Positions 1-10,289 of a stretch of 64,000 nt of DNA are shown one piece after another. The translations under genes and the position numbers were made by a program. The DNA comes from Micrasema longulum (lineage: Eukaryota; Arthropoda; Insecta; Trichoptera; Brachycentridae), in contig JAGVSM010002388.1 of the NCBI GenBank assembly GCA_022494885.1, positions 558,001-622,000 of the forward strand, read 5' to 3'. The notes below the pieces were generated by a model. It was not told where the DNA came from. It saw nothing but the letters and a program-made list of their open reading frames with translations, and did not search any database. The first letter of the stretch is position 1. Every line of letters starts with the position of its first letter.

Positions 1-60
1 ATTTGACTTTCGATGTTTGTGTTTTATAGTAAATATGTTTATGCGAAAATAAATTTAAAA

Positions 61-420
61 AAAACCTTTTTTATTACAAATCACCGCCACCGTTTATATC
101 TTCCTACAAAAAAATATCCATGACGTGGGCCCAGCGCCCAGCCCATTCTCAGTAAACGATGACACTAGCCGATTTCCTCAGCTTACTTTTCCATGCAAAA
201 AAGGACACTATACGAGTATTTTACATCTTTAATCCGAGTCAGCCTTTTAAGTACTAGAACAAATTTGCAGATTACAAATATAATTTGAAGATTCTCTATT
301 TGGAAACTAGTATTTCGGACATTATTTCCGTAGAACTATTTTTCTTTGATAGTATATCGTTGATATATTGTGTATCAAATAGGACATGTAGAGTTCGCAG
401 TGGCCGTTTTTGGAATTTTT
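61..420 (-). repeat. Repeat X, copy 1 (inverted relative to 8008-9010)
   Basis: Read on the minus strand this stretch matches 8008-8267 followed by 8942-9010, including a shared GGGCTGGGCGCTGG string and a shared stretch ending TTTTTGTAGGAAGAT. It is unbroken here, whereas the other copy is split by about 674 bp. I see no coding potential and do not recognise the family. The element may extend past the left edge of the window. Confidence 0.6.
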
Positions 421-823
421 CTTTTTTTTTTTAAATTGGTCAAAGCTCAGTGTTGGCAGTTTCTACTGAATATCTTAGTAGTAATTGTTAATAAACTTTT
501 GTGTAAGTATTGTTATAAAATATTGTAGCAAAAAGCTACGTTTATCGCGTGGTTAGTAATAATTTTCGTTTGCGTTGATTTTCACAGAACCACAGAATTA
601 ACAGTCTTTTATTATTTTATTTGGAACTTATATGTAGGAACAAATTATAAACATTTTTCGTTAATTACTCCTTAAACAAATCACGGATCGCCACTGGCAA
701 ATAGGTAATAAAAATGAGATATTTGAATTAGAAATGAAATGTTTTGTTTTTAACAAAGTAATATTAACTTGATTTCCGACCGGTTTCAAAGCTACTTTAG
801 CTTTTTTCTCAATGTATAAGGTG

Positions 824-1050
824 CAATCTAGAAGAACTACAACTGATAGCCTCCATCTTTACAAAAAAATCAATAAAAACTGAGATTGCCCTCAACTTCT
901 TGAGAAAGTTAATCGTATCCCTCAACGCACAACTCGGCTGCAACAATTATTGTTTTTAATGTTGTATATCAAGCATAAATAATAAAAAATGCATCTTTTC
1001 TCAGAAACCTTAAATTAAGTAACAATTTTTCATCTGAAATTGGTAATCGG
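824..1050 (+). pseudogene. LINE ORF2 C-terminal fragment (decayed)
   Basis: The plus strand reads SRRTTTDSLHLYKKINKN, a stop, then DCPQLLEKVNRIPQRTTRLQ, followed after a frame slip by a KNASFLRNLKL-like stretch. The same peptide pattern (TPQRTTRLQQLFHVGISSTN) occurs on the minus strand near 43.4 kb, directly downstream of a YCSTVW-type LINE segment. Known family behaviour: this arginine-rich region is the far C-terminus of ORF2 in Jockey/CR1-like non-LTR retrotransposons, downstream of the reverse transcriptase. At least one stop and one frameshift make it non-functional. Clade assignment is inference. Confidence 0.6.
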
Positions 1051-1947
1051 TATACCTGAATAGCAAATAATATTTATAATTTAATCTAGCTGCATTTAAC
1101 AAACCCGACATATTTTAATTTTTGTGAATACTTTCATATTATATTTACTTTCTTTCGTTTTAATGAAAAAAAAGGCTAATTTGGAGTCACTCCGTGTAGA
1201 TCCGATGATGAAAAAGTTTTTTAAAGACCAAGTTAACAGCAAAAAAATATTTCTTTTTATATTTATTATCATTTCATTGCTTTCGTAATTTTATATTTTC
1301 TTTTAGCAAGTAGAATAATACAAAGTGTATTTACACAACTGTGTTTTTTTGGCTTTGTATTCAGTAATAGATGTAATTTCTGTAAAAGTCCGCTGATTGA
1401 ATTTCAACTCCCTTAACTTTTACTTTTAATGTATAAATACAGAGGTAGTGCTTTAAATTAAATTTTTAAAATCAAACAATATTTTTTATAAAATAATTGT
1501 CAGAATATATGAACTATGCAGTTTACGACCAATAAATGATTCTCGATTAGGAATGCTTACATGATATTTAATTTTCGACTAATTTACACTGCAAGACTTT
1601 TAGTGATTTAACGTCGCATAGTAGTTTGGAGGGTGTCGGCGTGTAAGAGAATGATCTCCCTTGTGTTTTTTTATGACAACCTCTGTTAGCCGGTTTCGCA
1701 GATTGTTAAATTTTTCGGCTCGGAGTTATAGTTATTATAACATTACAGCTTATTGTCTTAATATTTGTAAAACACTGTATTGTAGTAAGGTTTTATAAGT
1801 TACTTTGCCGTATCTAATAAAAAAATAGGCCGAAAGACTAAAAATAATGTATAGAAATTTTTGGGGATATAAATAAAGGTTTATTACACGAATCTAGTAG
1901 ATATGTTAGTGTTGTGTATTGCTTTTCAAATTGGCGATTATTTTTAG
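1051..1947. other. AT-rich gap, nothing recognised
   Basis: No coding frame, RNA gene or repeat shared with the rest of the window was recognised. The bases just after 1050 are probably residual LINE 3' sequence. Confidence 0.5.
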
Positions 1948-2160
1948 CCGGATACGAAATTTCCCTATGTCCGGTTTAATGTTCACCACTTCCGTAAACC
2001 GTTTTCCCAACGGGAAGATATGAATCCTTTTCATATTTGATCCGGTTTTTAACTAACGAACCGACCCTTCACCTTCAACAAATAACACGGAAAGATCCAT
2101 TTCGTTTATCCTGGCGGTGGATCTTTACGTAAATAATTTCCGGGGCGGTGTAAATTATTT
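1948..2160. other. Cluster of five short hairpins
   Basis: Five short inverted repeats follow one another: CCGGA 1948-1952 with TCCGG 1970-1974; TTCCC 2004-2008 with GGGAA 2012-2016; ATATGAA 2018-2024 with TTCATAT 2030-2036; AAAGATCCA 2091-2099 with TGGATCTTT 2118-2126; AAATAATTT 2131-2139 with AAATTATTT 2152-2160. The patch is richer in G+C than its surroundings. No function is assigned. Confidence 0.5.
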
Positions 2161-2810
2161 TTATCGTAAAATTCCTTTAAAACGGTTACCGAGGTGAGAC
2201 ACTGTTATATATTTTATACATTTCGAAAAATAATAAAAATATTTAAAAATTTTCTCTAACTGAAGGCCAATTGCACCAAAAAAAGTTGACCTTTATTATA
2301 ACATCCTTTTCATCAAAATGGATATAATAGGGTAACACGAAAAACGAAAAAAGTAACATCTAACCTCTTATTTGGCCCATTTTGATGACAACGCAACAAC
2401 TGCTCAGCTTAAAAACTTTTTCAAACTTTATTTTTGTAGTAAAATTGGGCAATATACCAATTTTCTTAAAAGTCTTAAATTAAGTCTTAACTTAAATTTT
2501 GTATTTAAAGCACTAACTTTGTATTTTTTTTTTAAAATAAAATAAATAAATAAAAAAAACATTGTTGTTAACCACTTATTTTTTTATTTTTTTTACCGAC
2601 CAGTTTCAAAACTATACAAGCTTCTTTATCAACCTTACTTAAATAATAAATTCTATTCTTTTTTATTCTATCAGTATTAAACTATAAATATGGAATTAAT
2701 AAATCTTCTCTTTTTGTCTTTTAAGGATGGGATGCGTAATTTTAGATGAATACGCAGAAGCGGACTGAAGAAAATATTAGTTTATTTGGTTATATATATT
2801 TTTTTCTTGT
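2161..2810. other. AT-rich gap
   Basis: No gene seen. It holds A/T runs and one minus-strand GAAACTGGT-like string near 2597-2612 that belongs to the recurrent GAAACCGGT motif set described in the findings. Confidence 0.45.
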
Positions 2811-2960
2811 GGTTGTGGTCCTGTGGCTAGTATTGCGGACTCACGGGTCAGAGGTCCTAGGTTTAAATCCTATTCTATCCTTATCTAATTCCTATTTTTA
2901 TTAGGTTATTTACAACTCGTTTAAAATGGCCCTAAAAATCGAAATATTTGGGTAGAATGG
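2811..2960 (+). repeat. SINE-T copy (tRNA-derived)
   Basis: It starts GGTTGTGGTCCTGTGGCTAG, which resembles a polymerase III A box, and has a B-box-like AGGTTTAAATCC about 50 bp on, followed by a body ending in GGTTATTTACAACT. The same order of blocks recurs at 5528, 59013, and on the minus strand at 10290 and 30540. That arrangement is typical of tRNA-derived SINEs. No poly(A) tail is obvious. Confidence 0.65.
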
Positions 2961-3507
2961 AAATATTTCATTAAAAAAAATATGTTTTTATATTTGGTAT
3001 GATAGAATTCATTAGTTAAGTAAATCTTGATAAAAAGGCTTGTAAATCTTTGAATCCGGTCTGTGGAAAAAATAAGTTTTAAAAAAAGATAAATAAAATA
3101 CATTTTTATCTTACCAAAATCAGTGACATTTCTGAAGATTTATATTTACGTAAAACGATTATAAGTTTCCACATTTGCCAATAGCTTTTGTTAGACCATT
3201 GTTGTACTCCAACACCAAAACTTTGGCGATTCTGCTAATCGTCTTCTAGTGAAATGGATAATTGGATCATCTTTCAAGAAGCTCATACCAGTGTCTTAAC
3301 GTGTTGGTTCAAATCTTAAAAACCCTTTATTTAAACCATTTAAGAAATAAAATGTAACTTTGCTAGAAAAATAAGTGAAAAAAGTAACGTTTTCACAATT
3401 CAAGTGAGACATAATTAATTGAATTAGCAAAACACAAACACTACAAAAATATTGTTTTCATAATTAAGACACTTTAATCATAAATAACCATATTGTTAAT
3501 TGAATCG

Positions 3508-3895
3508 GTATTCACTTCGTAACACTTCATTATAAATTATTATGAAAATAAAATATTGTTATCAGTATAAACAAATCACAACAGGGATAGAGAATACCTT
3601 TAATAGGGGAATATGGAAGTCAAGGCATTTACAGGGCTTATGACCTATTATTGGCTGGTTTAAGTGGCCACTTTACACACTGTGTAACATTCACCATTTT
3701 CTTCATTATTCTCCATCCCTGTTGTAATTTGTTAATCTTAATGACTCCCGAGGGGGTGAAATCCAGTCTTTTATCTACGAACATTTGGACAAACTCAAAT
3801 ATTGTATTGTTATCAGTGTAACACAATTTTATTCTTATACAAGAACACAACTTCAGTTTCGGGAGAGTACTCCTCCAATCGACGAGGGATGTAGA
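3508..3895 (+). repeat. Repeat FB-B, interrupted by an FB-A insertion
   Basis: The left part 3508-3566 and right part 3818-3895 align end to end with the uninterrupted copy at 12482-12625 (shared ATTCACTTCGTAACACTTCA, then ACACAATTTTATT, then CTCCTCC). The 251 bp in between are an FB-A element plus one copy of a 13-bp target duplication. A third, rearranged copy lies at 44953-45110. No coding potential was seen. Confidence 0.7.
3567..3804 (-). mobile_element. FB-A foldback element, inserted copy
   Basis: The left half reads FB-A on the minus strand and contains the core TTACACACTGTGTAA; the right half from about 3700 reads FB-A on the plus strand, ending AAACTCAAATATTG. The two halves share an inverted CAGGGATRGAGAATA motif. 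The element is flanked by TATTGTTATCAGT at 3554-3566 and 3805-3817. A comparable target without the insertion exists at 12482-12625. It encodes nothing evident, so any movement would have depended on proteins supplied by another element. A class II foldback or MITE is the likeliest nature. Confidence 0.7.
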
Positions 3896-5527
3896 AAATA
3901 AAAACTAACGTTTTGTTTTCATTATAAATTATATATAACCATACTTAAACTACTTCATTTAATGGATAATCAACTAAACTGCATTTTTAGTAAAAGTTTT
4001 ATCCTGTTTTTACCCTTTTGTCTAAGGTACATTTTTTTCACATTGGAATGGATATCACAGAATATTTGTACATAAATGTATAAATGAAATGAAAAAAAAA
4101 CGTATAAAAATAAGGAAGACAGTTGTTAAATAAAATAGTTGTAAAAACGGATTATTTTGAAGAAGATATATTTTTAAAAATTGTCAATAAAGCATTCATT
4201 TTGACGTTCTTTTCAATATCAACATTTTGTTTTGATAGTTTTTGTTTCAGGAATTCTCTTTTCAAAAGACCGAGAAGGTTCTGTAGGTCAATTTGTCTGA
4301 AAAGCGTTGGTAAAATTTACCGACCAAGTTGTTCGAAATTTGTGGCCCGCTTCAGGATGCAAACCGACGTCTTTTGGACATAAAAGACAACTTGAATTTT
4401 ACTCCGAGTTCTCAAAGTAGGTCGGTCAATATTGAGTATTCTATTTGAAACGAAACGAAACTGATAAAAGACCAGTCGAAAAGATTCGAGAAGATGCAAG
4501 AAAATGAAATATTAGCCAAGAATTTTCTGTACCGCAAATTCCAATTGAAAAACAGCCAGCCATAGAAAAGTGAAACTGAGATAATAGCACCTTTGTGAAA
4601 TGAGTGAATAAACAAATCTACACAACAGTTGGAATGTTTTTGACCATGACAAATGATTAATAAAGAATACATTAGTTTTTTTGATATGAAGTACTACGGT
4701 ACTTTTTCTTAATCTTACGAGATTTTTCTATTCCTGTGGGTGTTTTCTGCAAATTGAAGAATTCCGTCTTTGTGATCGGCACTATTTTCATAACGTGATT
4801 TTTACAGTTTTTTGTATGAAAACGGTCTGGCTGTTTTTAGCAGAACATAGAATTGATTTAACTGCACCCGATAACACCAATATCTCCTTTTTTTCGAAAT
4901 TGTGGACTAGCTGCTTTCTGCATAACTACGTTCAATTATTATTTAATATTATTTCAAACACCGGTTCTACACGAGGTAAAAAAAACAGTCACGTTTCTAA
5001 AAGTCTCGGTCATAAAACAATTTATAAAGGGATCAACATTTATATAGTTCATTTAGGTAAGAATAGGGTGCTGCTATTTTGGGATATATAACAAGACATT
5101 TTGCCGACGTAACACTTCCTCATGCTAAAATTTATATTCTTTAATACCTGACCTGGCTAATTGAAGATTATTAAAAGTGATGCAATTAACTAACTCATTA
5201 AACTTTGTCTTATCGTTTTCCTGTAAGAATTGGCAGAAATAATATCCTGCATGTGGTTTTATCTTCCTTAATCTTAATTAAAAATAATTCGTCTCATTTT
5301 GCGAAAACGCTAATTATTCCGTATTGTAACAACAAATAAGAAATAGTTATCTTTAATATTGTGCCATGCATTTTTTAATACTATTTAACTTCCGAATAAT
5401 TTTTAATGTGTAGAGTAATATCTTTTAAATTAAATTTCACATTAGAAAAGCTTTAAAAATAATGTTCCTTTTATCAATAATCAAACAACCTTTCAATATA
5501 GTCCATAACATGATGTTCTTTTGTACC
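3896..5527. other. Non-repetitive gap with weak coding-like stretches
   Basis: No match to other parts of the window. About 4240-4580 on the plus strand gives protein-like text broken by several stops after a reasonable splice-acceptor-like TTTTTGTTTCAG, and 4795-5091 holds a 98-codon open frame. Neither is recognised, and open frames of this size arise by chance at this base composition. The rest is AT-rich with nothing recognisable. Confidence 0.35.
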
Positions 5528-5690
5528 AGGTTGTGGTCTCGTGGTAGTATTGTGGACTCACGGACCAAGGCTCCGAGGTATAATCCCACTCTACCACAAC
5601 TCGATCTCCATTTTTCCAGCACAGGTTATTTACAACGTTTAGAAAATGGTTTGAAAATGTAAAAAGTTGAGTAAATAATAAGAACTCAAT
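5528..5690 (+). repeat. SINE-T copy
   Basis: Starts GGTTGTGGTCTCGTGGTAG (A-box-like), with a degenerate B box (CCGAGGTATAATCCC), then CTCGATCTCCATTTTTCCAG and GGTTATTTACAAC as in the other SINE-T copies. Coordinates of the 3' end are approximate. Confidence 0.65.
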
Positions 5691-6164
5691 TATTTCTCTT
5701 TTAAAAAAAAAATTGTCACCCTATACTTATTGAACTCACGTCCCTCCCTTCATCTCTTCCTTCTTTTTTCAACCTTTTTATCCCAAAACATAAAATATTT
5801 TTATAACCTACTCGGCGCAAGTAAAGATTGCTTATTAAAATGCATGTGGTGTTGGTTTTATATTTTTGTGCAACAACTATGGTGAAGTTGTGTAGTAAGT
5901 TTTGCATGATGGTTTAATTGGTGTCCTGACGAAGAGACGGGTACATCTTGAAACCGGTAGACATAGAAAAGTCGATAATTGGTTTTATAAAAATATTAAA
6001 TAACATTTGGTAATATTTTGAGTTGTTCTTTCGTCGTATGAAGAAAATGAATTATTATGCTTAAATAATCAAACCACATCATTGTTATTTTTGACAGTAA
6101 TAATTATAACTTTTTTTACTTTTGTGACTTTGATGACTTTTTTGTAGTAAAGAAGCTGAAGCCT
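5691..6164. other. Gap with a CTGACGA...GAAACCGGT motif
   Basis: No gene. At 5926-5958 CTGACGA is followed 17 bp later by GAAACCGGT, separated by an AAGA/TCTT-flanked stretch that could form a short stem. This is reminiscent of hammerhead-like cores but I cannot complete the outer helices. Confidence 0.4.
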
Positions 6165-6435
6165 TTGTCATTTAATTGATAGAAGAGTTGAGGAAATGTC
6201 GATGTTTAAATATAGGCAGAATGGTTAATGTTACACAGTGTGTGAAGTGGCCACTGAAACCAGCCAACGACAGGTTATAAGCCCTGTAAATGCCTAGACT
6301 TCCATATTCCTTTCACAAAAATGTTTTCCCTCTCTGTTGCAACAAATTTTAATATGAATTACTCCCTAGGGGCAAATCCAGCCAGTCTACAAACATTTGG
6401 AAAAACTCAAATATTGTTATAAAACCAACTGCTCC
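6165..6435 (+). mobile_element. FB-A element, first unit of a tandem pair
   Basis: Contains, in order, the GAAGAGTTGAGGAAATGT block, GGCAGAATGGT, the core TTACACAGTGTG with GTGGCCACT, CCAGCCAA, ATGCCTAGACTTCCATATTC, CTCTGTTGCAA and the terminal CATTTGGAAAAACTCAAATA. The core starts at 6231; in the next unit it starts at 6610, a period of 379 bp. Confidence 0.7.
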
Positions 6436-6469
6436 GAAGAAATGAAATAAATTGAATTTTTTTTTCAGG

Positions 6470-6745
6470 CGTTGCCTAGTAGGTGCATTGATTCAGACGG
6501 ATAAATCTCACCCGTATGATAAAAATTTCAGCTCCATCACTTCACAAAAGTCAACAGATGGAAGAGTTGAGGAAATGTGGATGTTCAAACCTAGGCAGAA
6601 TGGTGAATGTTACACAGTGTGTAAAGTGGCCATTTCTACCAGCCAATGACAGGTCATTAGCCCTGGTGATGCCTAGACTTTCATGTTCCCTTCTCAAAAA
6701 TGTTATTTCTCTCTGTTGCATCAAATTTAAAGAAGTAAAAAATGA
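6470..6745 (+). mobile_element. FB-A element, second unit of the tandem pair
   Basis: Begins with the block AGGCGTTGCCTAGTAGGTG, which marks one end of FB-A units, then repeats the order of the preceding copy (core at 6610). The right end is truncated after the CTCTGTTGCA block. The short open frames across it are by-products of the repeat and have no conserved start or length between copies. Confidence 0.7.
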
Positions 6746-7112
6746 TTAAAAAATAAAATACCACCAATAATTTAAGATAATTTTCAATTACCTTACACAG
6801 TTATCCTACCTATTAAGGTACGTCTAGAGATTACGATCTGGACTTGTTTGTAATTTCGCTTCTGTGTTATGTTATTATTACTTTAGTAAGCATTTACACT
6901 AATTATCTGCTAATAGTGCATAATAAATAAATAAATAATGTTACAAACACACGTAGGTACACGGCCTTCACACCAAGTGCGGAATACCCCCGAGACATAG
7001 TGCAGTTGCAACATAATGCAATCAATACTATACCCACACATGCAGAGTTCGACCGCTTCTAACTAGAATACGACAATTCTCATTTTGCCACAAAGAAATA
7101 CTAACACTCTAC
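6746..7112. other. Gap, nothing recognised
   Basis: AT-rich sequence with a short (AAAT)n run near 6928-6940. No gene or window-internal repeat seen. Confidence 0.45.
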
Positions 7113-7345
7113 AACAGAGATGAAGAACATTTAAGAGAAGGTAATATAGAAGTCTAGGCATCTACAGGGCTTATGACCTGTCAATGGCTGGTTAAGGTGG
7201 CCATTTTACACACTGTGTAACATTCACCAAAAGGTTTTAAAGGTTTCAGCTCTTTAACTTCACAAACATCAACAGATGAAAGAATTGAAGGAATATAGAT
7301 GTTCAAATATAGGCAGAATGGTCAACTGCTCCACAAATGTATAGT
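7113..7345 (-). mobile_element. FB-A inverted pair, truncated
   Basis: From 7113 to about 7228 FB-A is read on the minus strand, including TTACACACTGTGTAA; from about 7235 to 7325 it switches to plus-strand FB-A (TTTCAGCTCTTTAACTTCAC, then GGCAGAATGGTCA). The switch lies close to the palindromic core, so part of the left arm is missing. Confidence 0.6.
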
Positions 7346-7484
7346 TTACGTCACGTTTTTGCTCTTTTATTGAGCGTTTTTTTTATATAAATAAAATAGG
7401 TTTACAAACATAAGTAAAATATATACAAAAATACGTAGGGTATAAAATGTCTGAACATTTTGTTCATTATTTCTGTATATTTAG

Positions 7485-7750
7485 TCGGCCCCGTGATGTA
7501 ATGGACAGAACATTTGACTACCCTGCAATAGGACTCAGTTTTGATTCCCGATATGGTTGATATGAAATATTTATTTAAAAGGGTGTTTTCACACTAAAAG
7601 ATATCATAGTTCCTGAAATGGTACCTGAAGCGTGAGACTGATCATCTCATCTTCACGTAACAAAAAAGATCAAGATACGCTGCGATTGGTGTACCAATGC
7701 AGTGCCCTATGCACTATTAGGTGCGAAAAGAGAATGATGATGATGATATT
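7485..7750 (+). repeat. SINE-C copy (tRNA-derived)
   Basis: Starts CGGCCCCGTGATGTAATGGA (A-box-like), has a B-box-like TTTTGATTCCC, then the family body: GAAATATTTATTTAAAAGGG, a CTGATCATCT segment, TTGGTGTACCAATGCAGT and GCACTATTAGGTGCG, ending in a (GATGAT)n tail. The same blocks recur in seven other places. Followed by about 250 bp with a (TTA)n-rich run at 7848-7875. Confidence 0.7.
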
Positions 7751-8007
7751 TAGTCTCTTTTGTATATTCTCTAGTGTAAAAATATTTAAAAAATAGAGAG
7801 TATATTGTTAAGTGTCTTCGGCACGAGTAACTCCAGCGAGGTCACATTGTTATTATTATTATTTTTATTATTATTGCTATCATTGGTTATTATGTGGAAA
7901 AAAAGGAATGGACAAATCAAAAATTAATAAGGATAAACAGATCACTGTAGTTAACTCTTGTGTGGCTGTGATGTCACACTGATATCTCTCATTGAAAAAA
8001 TATGCCG

Positions 8008-9010
8008 AAAACGGCAATCGCAAACGCCACATGTCCTATCAACGGTATCCTATCAAAGAAAAAATAGTCAAAATACTAGTTTTCAAATAGAAAATCTTCA
8101 AATAATATTTGTAATCTGCAAGCTTGTTTTAGTACTGAAAAAGCTGACTCGGGTTAAAGATGTAAAATATAGTGTACTTTTTCACATGGAGTTATAAGCT
8201 GAGGTAATCGGTTAGTTTCATCGTTCAGTAAGAACGGGCTGGGCGCTGGACGCACTTCATAGATATTTTATATTTCTACGTCACCATAGACTAACGAATC
8301 ATCGTATTTTTTTGTAAAGCAGTAGTTGAAAGATTGCCAATTGACGCAGACTACTTATGATATTAAAAAAAATATTTAATTCCATCGATATTTTTTTTTA
8401 AGCAAACACGCGGCTAAAAACGAGTGAGAAACATATTTATACATGTAGAGTCCATAGTCCATAGTCGATGACACGCACGTGTTAAATTAGTTCACTTAAA
8501 GTATACTAATGATCGACGATTCAACGTCATCATTTTCAATCGAATCCAATACATTCGTAAAATGCAACATAAAATTGCGAGCATCGTTCTGCAGTACATT
8601 TACACCGTCCCAACCATGAAGAAATGAACAACAAAGAAACGTCGTCTATAAAAAGACTATAGATTGCAGCCAACATCAGTCAGCGCGTTCAGTCAGTCAG
8701 TCCAACAAGTTCAGTTCACGTCAGACCAGTTTGACGACGTAACACAGTTCCAGCATGTAGTTCAAGGGCAGTCTCTTCAACCCATCATCGACGTTACACT
8801 CGTCCAACATAGTTCATTATTTATTCGCCATGTAATAAATAAACATCAAACAGCAACCTCGTGTCTTCTCTGTCAATCTCTAACTGGAGTAGGAACTCCA
8901 ACCAACCCTCAACTACTTATTCCTACATACATATACATTTTTCACGTCATAAATATTTTTTTGTAGGAAGATGTAAACGGTGGTGGTAATTTACAATAAA
9001 TAACAATTAT
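8008..9010 (+). repeat. Repeat X, copy 2, split by an LTR-like insertion
   Basis: 8008-8267 and 8942-9010 align with the reverse complement of 61-420. The two parts are separated by about 674 bp. Near-duplicated edge sequences CACTTCATAGATATTTT (about 8251-8267) and CACGTCATAAATATTTT (about 8942-8958) bracket the intervening DNA, as expected for a target-site duplication that has since diverged. Confidence 0.55.
8268..8941 (+). mobile_element. LTR-like insertion (possible solo LTR 8444-8927)
   Basis: The block 8444-8927 begins TGTAGAGTCC and ends TTCCTACA, giving short TGTAG...CTACA inverted ends, as LTRs do. It carries TATAAAAAG near 8647, an AATAAATAAA polyadenylation-like signal near 8837, then a C/T-rich stretch. 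A diverged copy is at 15102-15689 with the same order of blocks, including TCATAGTCCATRGTCGATGA and AACAGCAACCTCGTGT. No gag or pol was found nearby. The open frame inside is not conserved in the second copy, so I treat it as non-coding. Confidence 0.45.
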
Positions 9011-10052
9011 TTTATTCATTTTCGGAAAAAAAAAATACTTTAAAACATTAATGATGAGCTGTGCATAATTCGATTTGAAATATTCGAAAGATTCGAATAG
9101 AACGATTTGCCCCTTACTTTGAGGCACCACACTAATAAGTAAATGGATCCAAACTTACGCTTATCGGTTCAGTATTTCGCATGATCGCGTTTACCCAAGA
9201 GAATCACTTAAACACATCATTGTAGCTTTCTTCCAATCGAGCATTGTGTAAATGTAAGGTAATAAAGCTTATGTTTCAAATATAAGTTCCTAAGAACAGA
9301 ATGTAAATTATTGTCGGGGAAAATACTTACAGAAATCAGGATCCCGATTACAATGGAAAGTTAACAGAGATATCTTCGACTGTCTAAAGAAAAACCGATA
9401 TTTGTGTACGAAAATGAGTTTATTTACATGAACACGAATAAAAAATTGTATACACATTCCGCTTTTCATACAGAAAACTTTGATAAAATTGAATATAAAT
9501 GTGAACTTCCAATTGTTATTGGGGCCCAGATCTATAAGTGACATTTAATCCAGGAAAAATCGTACTAAGAAAAAAGGTTGAATTTGTTTACTAAATGTTG
9601 GTAAATTAACACTTTTCAATATCTTGAGATTTCGAGACAACACGTCTCTTTGTCGGAACACTGATTACACTAACATACAAATATAGGCACTACTATAGTA
9701 GTGCAAACATATAAATTCAACGTGCTGATAGGTCGCTTGCTGTTAATCATTATCATAGCCCGTACAAAGAGATAGGACAGACGCAATCAATCATTTTTAG
9801 AGTAATAATATAAGGATAGTTATTTATACTCACATGCCACAAGCACAGGCATTTATGTACTGGACTTACGACTTGACGTTAGTGGTTCATGTGATCACTT
9901 TGTAATATTCACCATATGTCTATGTTTATTTGTTCTTACTATTGATTTTTGTAAAGCGAGTCTGCAAAAAAATTTCATTCATTTAAATAAAGTAAATATT
10001 AATATTTAAAAAATTTGAATTCATATTATTTGCCCAAATAATTTAATTTTTA
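9011..10052. other. Gap, nothing recognised
   Basis: No repeat shared with the rest of the window and no recognisable protein; a 78-codon open frame on the minus strand near 9.3-9.5 kb is unconvincing. Confidence 0.4.
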
Positions 10053-10285
10053 GGTTATTAGTTTGTACTTGGGTTCGATTTCCGACATGGTTGAGATGAA
10101 ATATTTATTTAAAAGGGTGTATTTACACTTGAATAATTTCATAGCCACTGGACTGGTACTTGAAGCGTAAGATTGATCATCTTACCTTTATGTAACAACA
10201 ATAATCAAGAAACTCTGCAATTGGTGTACCAATGTAGTACCCTATGCACCATTAGGTGCAGAAAGGGAATGATAATGATGAAAGA
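10053..10285 (+). repeat. SINE-C copy
   Basis: The tRNA-like head is reduced to the B-box region TGGGTTCGATTTCC. The body is one of the best preserved: AAAAGGGTGTATTTACACTT, GACTGGTACTTGAAGCG, TAAGATTGATCATCTTACC, TTGGTGTACCAATGTAG, CACCATTAGGTGCAG, then a GAATGATAATGATGA tail. Confidence 0.7.
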
Positions 10286-10289
10286 ATGA

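Noticed and set aside
4795..5091. 98-codon plus-strand open frame after an acceptor-like site
   Set aside because: No recognised domain; kept only as part of the gap description.
8664..8966. 100-codon open frame in the LTR-like block
   Set aside because: Not conserved in the second copy at 15.1-15.7 kb and rich in residues expected from the repeat's composition.
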